Source: an uncultured Oscillospiraceae bacterium
Lineage (GTDB): Bacteria > Bacillota > Clostridia > Oscillospirales > Oscillospiraceae
Length of the DNA stretch: 10,762 nt
Reading direction: 5' to 3'
Assembly (NCBI GenBank): GCA_900756715.1
Contig: CAAELC010000140.1
Coordinates: 1 to 10,762 of the forward strand
In this document: positions 1-5,909 of the stretch, one piece after another
Layout: the number at the start of each line of letters is the position of its first letter
How positions within the stretch are numbered: the stretch's first letter is position 1
Made by a program: the position numbers and the translations under genes
Notes under the pieces: generated by a model
Databases searched by the model: none
What the model saw: the letters and a program-made list of their open reading frames with translations, nothing else
What the model was told of the DNA's origin: nothing

Positions 1-58
1 GCTTTTGCAAAAAGTCATCTCAAAGGATTTGCCTTTTCTGCGAACAGGAGCGGTCGGC

Positions 59-1264
59 TCAGGCCTCCTCGCCCTCGTCCTTCTTCTTATTGCGGGTGAT
101 GGCAAATACGGCAACCAGAACGGCAACCACGGCCACACCGATGGCAATGTAGGTGACGGTATTCATGGAGCTGGACGCAGCATTGGTGGTATTCGCGTCG
201 GCCTCGGTAGCCTCACCGGCCTTAACAGCGTCAACAGCAGCCATGAACTTGTCCACGGTCTCGTCGCCGATCTGCTCCTTCATCCACTGGATGACGGGCT
301 CCTGGCAGGACTTGAAGGATTCCTTCTCCTCAGCAGTGGGGCTGTAAACCTCCATGCCGTTCTTGCTCAGAGCTTCCAGAGCCAGAGCCTCATTGGCGCA
401 GTTGGTGCCGCGCATGGCATAGGTAGCGGTGGTGCCGGCCTCGGTGACGATCTTCTGTAGGTCAGCAGGCAGCTTGTTGAAGAAGTTGCTGTTCATGTAC
501 AGGAAGATGGAGGAAATGGCGTGGCCGTCCAGAATGTAGTACTTGTTCACTTCATAGAAGCTGCCGTTGAAGGTGGTGCCGGGAGAGTTCTCCTGACCAT
601 CCACAACACCGGTCTGCAGGGCGCTGTACAGCTCAGAATAGGCCATGGGGGTGGCGGAAGCGCCGAAGGACTCCAGCATCTTGGTGTAGATGGGGGACTC
701 CATGGTGCGGATCTTCAGGCCGGCCATGTCACTGGCGCTGTGCACAGGCTTCTTGTTGTTGGAGAAGTTACGGAAACCGCCGTTGTCGGCGCTGGCCAGA
801 GTCTTCAGGCCCAGCTGAGCCTCGATGTCTTTGTACACGGCTGCCATGTATTCGCTGTCCAGCATGGCATAGTACTCGGCACGGTTGTTGTACAGATAGG
901 GAATGGACATTGCCTGAATTGCGGGATACAGGGTGGCGGTTTCACCGTCGCCGCCCATCACGCACTGCAGAGTGCCCTGCATGCACTGCTGCAGCGCTTC
1001 CTGTGTGCTGCCCAGCTGGCCGGAGGGATAAATCTCGACCTTGATACGGCCGCTGGAGTTGCTTTCGCAGTAGTTCTTGAACGCCAGGCAGCCGGTGTAG
1101 ATGAAGTCCAGCGCCTGAAGCTCGCCGTAGTTGTTCTGAGGTGCATTGCCGCTGTAGATCTTGATGGTGTAGGTCTCATCCGCTGCAAAGGCGGTCATGG
1201 GCAGGCAGCTCAGCGCGATAACCAGCGCTGCCAGCAGAGACACAAGTTTCTTTGCTTTCTTCAT
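59..1264 (-). CDS. dctP: TRAP transporter substrate-binding protein, DctP family, with C-terminal membrane anchor
   Basis: Extracytoplasmic receptor of a TRAP transporter, 401 aa; it captures solute outside the membrane and delivers it to DctQ/DctM subunits. Residues 1-27 are an export signal (lysine-rich start, hydrophobic core, AFA before the cut). Residues 184-226 carry the DctP core: KIRTMESP with R186, the family's carboxylate-binding arginine, then GAS, PMAYSELYSAL and GVVDGQEN. R165 (GGFRNF) matches a second common ligand arginine. Residues 369-389 form a hydrophobic helix followed by RNKKK, so the mature protein looks tail-anchored; C20 does not sit in a good lipobox. The start at 1264 is set by AAAAAAGGAG eight bases upstream; the open frame extends 23 codons further up without support. 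No DctQ/DctM is in the window. On the minus strand an ATG at 18 could begin the next gene, but only six codons are visible. Family call firm, substrate unknown. Confidence 0.92.
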   Translation of the reverse strand: MKKAKKLVSLLAALVIALSCLPMTAFAADETYTIKIYSGNAPQNNYGELQALDFIYTGCLAFKNYCESNSSGRIKVEIYPSGQLGSTQEALQQCMQGTLQCVMGGDGETATLYPAIQAMSIPYLYNNRAEYYAMLDSEYMAAVYKDIEAQLGLKTLASADNGGFRNFSNNKKPVHSASDMAGLKIRTMESPIYTKMLESFGASATPMAYSELYSALQTGVVDGQENSPGTTFNGSFYEVNKYYILDGHAISSIFLYMNSNFFNKLPADLQKIVTEAGTTATYAMRGTNCANEALALEALSKNGMEVYSPTAEEKESFKSCQEPVIQWMKEQIGDETVDKFMAAVDAVKAGEATEADANTTNAASSSMNTVTYIAIGVAVVAVLVAVFAITRNKKKDEGEEA

Positions 1265-1287
1265 GCTTGATTCTCCTTTTTTGTTTT

Positions 1288-1316
1288 GCGGCTCCCGCGT
1301 CGATGCAGGATACCGC
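1288..1316 (-). other. Hairpin in the dctP 5' leader
   Basis: In the transcript, GCGG (1313-1316) and TCCTGC (1305-1310) pair with CCGC (1288-1291) and GCGGGA (1293-1298), leaving a six-base loop, a TA bulge and one G bulge. It ends about five bases before the A-rich ribosome binding site of dctP. No U-run follows, so it is not an intrinsic terminator. It could stabilise the dctP message against decay or mark a processing site in a polycistronic RNA. I see no convincing promoter in the 157-base gap between kinase and dctP, so read-through from the kinase is plausible. Confidence 0.35.
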
Positions 1317-1421
1317 TTTGATTTATATAGCATACAGCTTGTCCGGCGCGTCTCTCCTTCTAATTCTTCCCGAAGCGCCGCTCAGACTGTAAACTATCAC
1401 TTTCCCGGCGGAGGACTGCGC

Positions 1422-2606
1422 TCAGTCCCCCAAGCCATCCTGCGGAGAGGCATAGACATTCTCCGCTGTTTTTATCCAGCCGCCGCATTCCGGAGCGGCG
1501 CCAAGCTTTTCCCAGCCGCTGCGCGCTCGCCTCAGAAGCACCTCGGCGGAGGCAATGTTCTGGTTTCCTGTCTCGATCCGGCAGGCTGCCGCGCCCGTGG
1601 CCAGATGAAGACAATCCTCCGGCCCGCAGCCGTCCATCATTCCGGCCAAAAAACCGGCGATTGCCGTGTCGCCCGCCCCGTTCGCCGAGCAGAAGTGATT
1701 CGGGCGATAGGGAAGCTCTAACAGCTCTCTGCCATACCAGCAGGGGGACAGGACCGCAGACAGGCGGCCAAAGGATGCAAAGGCCTCCTCCTGCGCTGTG
1801 CGCAGATAAATTCCTTTTTCTCCCAGCTTGATGCCAAAGACCTTTGGCCCCATGGCCAGCACCTCATCCGCCAGATCCGGCAGGATGGACAGGTCAATAT
1901 ACTTGATGGCATAATCCGCACCGGCCTGCTGCAAAATGTCCATGTAATATGCCCGGTGCAGCAGCAGAAGCAGCTCCTCCAGACTGGGCAGAAACACATC
2001 TACATAGGGCAAAACCTTCTGCAAAATTGTTTTCCAGTCAGCCTGCGCTGATTCGCTGGTTAGACCCGGCAGGCTCAGATCCATGGATGTGGTCAGGCCC
2101 ATCTGCTTTATCCCGCGATAAAGGTCCCGCAGCGTCTCGCCGCCGTCGCTGTACATACAGGTCATTCCGGTGGGATAACCGAAGTGAAACAAATCACAGC
2201 TTTTTGCCACATCTGCCGAAATATCCGGCAGCGCATAAATCTGCGACGCGCCGCGCCGGTGCCAGAAGGTGCGGTCGCTGCCCTCAGGCGTTACCACGAT
2301 CGTGGCGGAGGACGCATAGCCCTTCAGTTCCTTCAGCTGCACCGCCGCGCCGGACTCCTCCAGCAGCCGCCGCACTACCCCGGCCAGCGGATCATCGCCC
2401 ACCTTGCTGCAAAGAATCGTCTCCGCTCCCAGACGGTGCATGGCGATTCCGGTGTTGGAAACGCACCCACCCAGAATAAACCGGATGTCCGGAATGTAGA
2501 CGGTTTTTCCCTCCATCAGGATTTCATCCCGGCGGCAGGTGGCCGGTGGAAACTGCGGAATCATGTCCAGCGCCACCGTGCCAGCCACCATAGCCCGTCG
2601 CCTCAT
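1422..2606 (-). CDS. PfkB/ribokinase-family carbohydrate kinase, long form
   Basis: ATP-dependent sugar (or sugar-phosphate) kinase of the cytoplasm, 394 aa. Residues 46-60 (GGCVSNTGIAMHRLG) match the N-terminal PfkB glycine motif. Residues 307-320 hold the C-terminal signature SANGAGDT with D313 as catalytic base and G310/G312 forming the anion hole. PSLEEL at 207-212 is the usual helix-start segment before the ATP-binding half. The protein is about 80 residues longer than ribokinase or fructokinase: extra sequence lies between about 213 and 300, and a 40-residue tail follows the last core helix. The start lies two bases after the aldolase stop, so translation is probably coupled; AAAGG stands about 13 bases upstream, a weak site, and an in-frame ATG at 2591 is an alternative. 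Beside a class II aldolase it probably makes the phosphorylated ketose that is then cleaved, as LacC/GatZ-type kinases do. Substrate unknown. Confidence 0.87.
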   Translation of the reverse strand: MRRRAMVAGTVALDMIPQFPPATCRRDEILMEGKTVYIPDIRFILGGCVSNTGIAMHRLGAETILCSKVGDDPLAGVVRRLLEESGAAVQLKELKGYASSATIVVTPEGSDRTFWHRRGASQIYALPDISADVAKSCDLFHFGYPTGMTCMYSDGGETLRDLYRGIKQMGLTTSMDLSLPGLTSESAQADWKTILQKVLPYVDVFLPSLEELLLLLHRAYYMDILQQAGADYAIKYIDLSILPDLADEVLAMGPKVFGIKLGEKGIYLRTAQEEAFASFGRLSAVLSPCWYGRELLELPYRPNHFCSANGAGDTAIAGFLAGMMDGCGPEDCLHLATGAAACRIETGNQNIASAEVLLRRARSGWEKLGAAPECGGWIKTAENVYASPQDGLGD

Positions 2607-2608
2607 GG

Positions 2609-3463
2609 TCAGGCCCAGGCCTTTCCGGAGGAATGCAGAGCCTGCATATACTCGCGCAGGCGGCGGACCACAGCGTCCTTGCCATGCTTCAAAAGAATCG
2701 AATAGTCGATTTCCGGATTCTCCTGCAGCTCCTTCCGAACCTGCTCCCGGGCTTCAATCAGAAGTTCCGTGTTGATGTTCAGCTTGCGGATTCCCAGCTC
2801 GGAAGCGCGGATCAGATTCTCCATGCCAGTGCCGGAACCACCGTGGAGCACCAGCGGAACCTCCACCATGTCGTAAATTTCCTTCAACCGGTCAAAATCC
2901 AGCTTGGGCGTTCCCTTGTACACGCCATGGGCGGTGCCCACAGCCACGGCCAGCGCATCCACCTGCGTTTCCTCGGCAAAGCGCTTGGCCATCTCCGGTT
3001 CGGTCAGGCCGTCTGCTACGCCGTTTTCGGTGTAATCCTCGCCCTGACCCACATGGCCGATCTCCGCTTCCACGGAAATACCCAGTTCGTGGGCGATCTT
3101 CACAATTTCCTTGGTGCGGGCCACATTCTCCTCGTAGGGACACATGGACGCATCAATCATGACGGAGCTGAACTCCTTCTGGATTGCCAGCACCAGCTCA
3201 TGGTAGCTTTTGCCGTGATCCAGATTGATTCCCACCGGCACAGTGGCCTCCTGCGCCATCTGGCGCGCCACAACCGGCAGATATTTTTGCAGCTGCGGAT
3301 CTTTCAGCCGTGACTCGCCAATGGCGATAATCACCGGGGCCCGCTCGGCCTCTGCCGCTTCCACAACGGCGATGAGCGATTCCAAATTGAATACATTGGG
3401 AGCCAGGACTGTATAACCGCCCTGTTCAGCATGCTCCAGAAGCTGCTTCAATGTAACATACAT
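2609..3463 (-). CDS. Class II aldolase, fructose/tagatose-bisphosphate type (Fba/GatY/KbaY family)
   Basis: Zinc-dependent aldolase, 284 aa, the normal length of the GatY/KbaY branch. It would cleave a ketose 1,6-bisphosphate or ketose 1-phosphate to dihydroxyacetone phosphate and an aldehyde. Visible active site: NLDHG (80-84) with catalytic D82 and zinc ligand H83; MIDAS (102-106); VEAEIGHVGQGED (131-143); TAHGVYKG (177-184) with zinc ligand H179; LHGGSGTG (206-213) with zinc ligand H207 and phosphate-loop G/S; NINTEL (229-234). All are intact, so it should be active. The ribosome binding site AAAAGGGG overlaps the stop codon of the upstream isomerase and lies eight bases before the ATG, which points to coupled translation. 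Fructose versus tagatose versus another stereochemistry cannot be decided by eye. The neighbouring LacAB-like isomerase and PfkB kinase resemble the tagatose-6-phosphate pathway layout. Confidence 0.92.
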   Translation of the reverse strand: MYVTLKQLLEHAEQGGYTVLAPNVFNLESLIAVVEAAEAERAPVIIAIGESRLKDPQLQKYLPVVARQMAQEATVPVGINLDHGKSYHELVLAIQKEFSSVMIDASMCPYEENVARTKEIVKIAHELGISVEAEIGHVGQGEDYTENGVADGLTEPEMAKRFAEETQVDALAVAVGTAHGVYKGTPKLDFDRLKEIYDMVEVPLVLHGGSGTGMENLIRASELGIRKLNINTELLIEAREQVRKELQENPEIDYSILLKHGKDAVVRRLREYMQALHSSGKAWA

Positions 3464-3477
3464 GATTTAATCCCCTT

Positions 3478-4119
3478 TTACTTTCCCAGAACACCCTTGA
3501 TGTAGGCTGCAATCTCCTCGTCCTTGCAATTGGCAAAGAACATCTCGGGGAAGCTTTCCTCTGCGATAGCACCCTTGAGGAATTCCTGATCTATATTCTT
3601 CAAAATATCAATGAACTTTGTGTGGGTAATTTCCTTGACCTGCATCAGAATCTTGCGGTTGCTCTGCTCCGCTGCCGCCCACTCAGGGGGATAGCCTCCG
3701 CCAGGCTCCGTGCCGAACAGCTTTTCAAAAACATACTGCAGGTTCACCTCAGCGCCCCAGCCAAACTGGAAGGCAAAAGGCATTGCAACGGCGTTGCCGT
3801 TATTGACCTGAGAAAACAGATATGCATCGCAAGGATCGTTGACGCGGCCGCACATAACGCCCGGAAAAGCGTTGCATGCCAGCGTTGCTCCCATGCCCGT
3901 TCCGCAGCCCGTGATAACAAAGTCCGCGGCGCCGGAGTTCAGCAGCAGTGCCGCCAGCAGGCCCGCCTGCACATAGGTGCGCTGATGCACATCCTCCGCC
4001 GAGTAGCGGCCATAGTTGTAGCAGGTATGGCCCATAGGTTCGACAACCTTTTTCAGCGTTTCAAAAATCAGTTCATTTTTGGGGGCCTGGCTGTTTTCAT
4101 TGATCAATGCAATCTTCAT
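3478..4119 (-). CDS. RpiB/LacA/LacB-family sugar-phosphate isomerase-like protein
   Basis: Predicted aldose-ketose phosphate isomerase, 213 aa from the chosen start. The family hallmark is at 71-77 (GCGTGMG); C72 lines up with the catalytic cysteine of RpiB (Cys66 in E. coli), followed by the ACNAFPGV segment that matches the AANKF.GIRA stretch of RpiB. The usual N-terminal DH.G segment is replaced by INENSQAPKN, and a C-terminal extension makes the protein about 60 residues longer than RpiB (~150 aa). This marks a distinct subfamily, so ribose-5-phosphate activity should not be assumed. Start choice: AAAAGGAG lies only two bases before an ATG at 4125 but eight before the ATG at 4119, so 4119 is preferred. 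It is the first gene after an operator-bearing promoter and is followed by aldolase and kinase with tight spacing. Confidence 0.85.
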   Translation of the reverse strand: MKIALINENSQAPKNELIFETLKKVVEPMGHTCYNYGRYSAEDVHQRTYVQAGLLAALLLNSGAADFVITGCGTGMGATLACNAFPGVMCGRVNDPCDAYLFSQVNNGNAVAMPFAFQFGWGAEVNLQYVFEKLFGTEPGGGYPPEWAAAEQSNRKILMQVKEITHTKFIDILKNIDQEFLKGAIAEESFPEMFFANCKDEEIAAYIKGVLGK

Positions 4120-4127
4120 TGTCATTA

Positions 4128-4135
4128 CTCCTTTT
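4128..4135 (-). promoter_or_regulatory. Ribosome binding site that fixes the isomerase start
   Basis: AAAAGGAG on the minus strand. The spacing is two bases to the ATG at 4125 and eight to the ATG at 4119, which favours the second ATG. Confidence 0.75.
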
Positions 4136-4170
4136 CTGGCGACTACAGGGAAAGCAAATTTTCAAATTTT

Positions 4171-4184
4171 AGAAAGCGCTTTCA
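4171..4184 (-). promoter_or_regulatory. cre/LacI-type operator palindrome
   Basis: GAAAGCGCTTTC (4172-4183) is a 12-base perfect palindrome with a central CG, the shape bound by LacI-family proteins. With the flanking bases it matches the catabolite-responsive element TGAAAGCGCTTTCA at 13 of 14 positions. It lies about 15 bases past the -10 box, roughly +9 to +20, where binding would block the start of transcription. Likely binders are the LacI-family regulator encoded at 5910-6929, or CcpA; the sequence alone does not separate them. Confidence 0.75.
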
Positions 4185-4198
4185 TTTCTGTTAAAAAA

Positions 4199-4227
4199 AA
4201 TATACCACTTCGGAAAGATTTCGTCAA
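4199..4227 (-). promoter_or_regulatory. Sigma-A promoter of the isomerase-aldolase-kinase operon
   Basis: On the minus strand the -35 box is TTGACG (4222-4227), then a 17-base spacer and the -10 box TATATT (4199-4204). The predicted start is near 4192, giving a leader of about 70 bases that contains the operator palindrome. It lies in the gap after the transaldolase-like gene, so these three enzymes can be expressed apart from the regulator-epimerase-transaldolase unit. Confidence 0.8.
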
Positions 4228-4291
4228 CTTGGCAAAACAGAAATTTTTGTCAGCAGTTTTCGTCAGTATCGCCAATTTTATTCCCCCATTT

Positions 4292-4978
4292 TCAGTCGCT
4301 TATCTCTGTCAGCCTTGTTTCACCGAATATTTCCTGCCATGCGTCATCGAAGAAGCGCACAGCCTTGGAGATGGCCGGTTCCTGCAGGGCCTGCTCCAGC
4401 AGCTGGGGATTCAGTGTCACGCTGTGCGCTCCAGCCCGGCACACCCGCCTGACTTGATCCATATTCTTGATATTGGCCGCCAGCACCTCTGTTTTCAGGC
4501 TTTCTTTTTTCACCGTTTCCGCCAGCATGCCAATTATTTCCTCGCCGTCTGTGCCAAGATCGCACATCGTCTCGTAATACGGTGCAATAAAATCCGGCTC
4601 CAGCTCCAGCGCCAGCATCGCCTGCACCTGCGTGACCACGGCCGTGGCAGTCAGCCGGACGCCCTGTGCTTTTAGATATTTCATGGCTTTCATGCCGTCC
4701 GGCGTCACCGGCACCTTGATGCTGATGTCCTCATCTACCATCTGCCGCATGTACATAGCCTCGCGAATCATTTCCTCACTATCGTGCGACACCACCTGCA
4801 TGTGCAGGCTCTTGTCCGGGCCGATGCACTGGCGGATTTCCCGGAATGTTTCAAAAAGGCCGCTGCGGATCCCAGCCTTACGAATCAGCGCCGGATTGCT
4901 TGTAACCCCGGTATACGGGATCATGTCTCTGTACTGGCGGATCAGCGTCAGGTCCGCCGTATCAAGCATGAATTTCAC
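4292..4978 (-). CDS. Transaldolase / fructose-6-phosphate aldolase-like protein (FSA/TalC family)
   Basis: Schiff-base aldolase of the small transaldolase family, 228 aa against 220 for E. coli FsaA. Motifs: FMLDTADL with D6, GVTSNP (24-29), Schiff-base lysine K88 in IKVPVT (equivalent to FsaA K85), APY with Y134 (FsaA Y131, the residue that goes with aldolase rather than transaldolase activity), and AANIKN (167-172). Two phosphate-binding residues of FsaA appear replaced: R134 by T137 and S166 by N169 (hand alignment). The acceptor may therefore not be ordinary glyceraldehyde 3-phosphate. Start: GTG at 4978, because GGAGG lies eight bases upstream and the family begins with M.(Y/F).LDT; an in-frame ATG at 4993 lies upstream of GGAGG and has no site of its own. 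It follows the epimerase stop by 15 bases, so the two are probably co-translated. Confidence 0.88.
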   Translation of the reverse strand: MKFMLDTADLTLIRQYRDMIPYTGVTSNPALIRKAGIRSGLFETFREIRQCIGPDKSLHMQVVSHDSEEMIREAMYMRQMVDEDISIKVPVTPDGMKAMKYLKAQGVRLTATAVVTQVQAMLALELEPDFIAPYYETMCDLGTDGEEIIGMLAETVKKESLKTEVLAANIKNMDQVRRVCRAGAHSVTLNPQLLEQALQEPAISKAVRFFDDAWQEIFGETRLTEISD

Positions 4979-4986
4979 GGTAATAT

Positions 4987-4991
4987 CCTCC
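4987..4991 (-). promoter_or_regulatory. Ribosome binding site supporting a GTG start of the transaldolase-like gene
   Basis: GGAGG on the minus strand, eight bases before the GTG at 4978. It sits inside the codons that would follow the ATG at 4993, so that ATG is unlikely to be used. Confidence 0.75.
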
Positions 4992-4993
4992 AT

Positions 4994-5878
4994 TCAAAAA
5001 CAATTTTTCACAAAATCAAGGCTTTCCTTCAACATCCGATTGCGTTCTTCCATCGAAGCATCCTGAATAAAGTCCCGCCACAGCCGGGAATTGTAAGAGG
5101 TCTGGCCCAAAAACAGCAGGATGGGTTCCATTGTAACCGAGCCTTCATAGCCCGTTTCCCGCAGCGCTCTTCCCATGCTTTCCCAATTCACCCGGCTCCC
5201 CGGGGTCGGAAGACGGCGATTCGGCTCGCTGACATGGAAATGGCCTATGTACCGCCCCGCCGCTTGAATTGCTTCCTCGAAGGAATCCTCCTCGATATTC
5301 ATATGAAACACATCCAGCAGCAGCTTCAGTCTCTCGCTGCCAACCTGCTTGCAATAGTCCACACCCTCGGCTGCCGTGTTAAGCATATAGTGCTCAAAAC
5401 GGTTGATTACCTCCGCATACAATGAAACGCCGCAGGATTCCGCCAGCGGCATAACCCTGCGCATGCTTTCAATGCTGCGCATGGTGCGCTCATACTTGAT
5501 CTGTTTGTCAATCATGTCCCGCTCGTAGGGGTGTGGCCATGTGGAATAAACAATGCCCGCTACTGCGTAGCTTCCCAATTCCGCCGCCCCGCGGATCAGT
5601 CCGGACAAAAATTCAATGCCCCGCTGCCGCTGGTCCGGGTCCGGGGAGCTAAGCTCCGCTCCCGCTGGATATTTACATGTGAGAAGCGTGTCGATTTCCA
5701 CCCGGCGAAGGGCTCGCCCCAGGCGTTCCATTACACCCACATCTCCGCTCAGCACGCAGGGGGGCGGTCCGATTTCCAGCGTCTGTGCCCCCATGTCCCT
5801 TGCCATTTGCGCAAAAAGCGGAATCTGCTCCGGTGAATACAGGCCGTCCCAGGATCTGAAATGCAGACCGTATTTCAT
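4994..5878 (-). CDS. D-tagatose/D-psicose 3-epimerase-family ketose epimerase (TIM barrel)
   Basis: Metal-dependent epimerase of the xylose-isomerase-like TIM-barrel superfamily, 294 aa. The C-terminal half closely matches the ketose 3-epimerases: AEVINRFE, LNTAAEGV, LLDVFHMNIEEDSF and GHFHVSEPNRR. Metal ligands line up as E156, D189, H215 and E251. Substrate residues E162, H192 and R221 are also kept, so an active C3 epimerisation of a free ketose (fructose-psicose or tagatose-sorbose type) is likely. The N-terminal half is more divergent, which is where substrate preference tends to vary. Start: the frame opens at a GTG (5884), but the ATG at 5878 gives MKYG, like characterised members, so it is preferred; the ribosome binding site is weak for both. 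It follows the LacI stop by 31 bases and is probably co-transcribed with it. Confidence 0.85.
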   Translation of the reverse strand: MKYGLHFRSWDGLYSPEQIPLFAQMARDMGAQTLEIGPPPCVLSGDVGVMERLGRALRRVEIDTLLTCKYPAGAELSSPDPDQRQRGIEFLSGLIRGAAELGSYAVAGIVYSTWPHPYERDMIDKQIKYERTMRSIESMRRVMPLAESCGVSLYAEVINRFEHYMLNTAAEGVDYCKQVGSERLKLLLDVFHMNIEEDSFEEAIQAAGRYIGHFHVSEPNRRLPTPGSRVNWESMGRALRETGYEGSVTMEPILLFLGQTSYNSRLWRDFIQDASMEERNRMLKESLDFVKNCF

Positions 5879-5909
5879 TTTCACTCACTTTCCCGGCAAT
5901 GCCGCAAGC

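Noticed and set aside
2..13. Near-palindrome around TTTTGCAAAA at the left edge
   Set aside because: Short, AT-rich, and without a T-run in a useful position; chance is sufficient.
1..18. Possible start of a next minus-strand gene (ATG at 18), such as a TRAP DctQ subunit
   Set aside because: Only six codons are visible, and the nearest AAAGG is far from the ATG. The position suits dctQ, but the sequence cannot support it.
521..1270. A 249-codon plus-strand open frame opposite dctP
   Set aside because: Shadow of dctP, rich in V/H/G/Q with no recognisable fold; the minus-strand protein carries clear family motifs.
1413..1428. GGACTG/CAGTCC hairpin at the end of the kinase gene
   Set aside because: The stem is only six bases, overlaps the stop codon and has no T-run on the minus strand, so it is not a convincing terminator.
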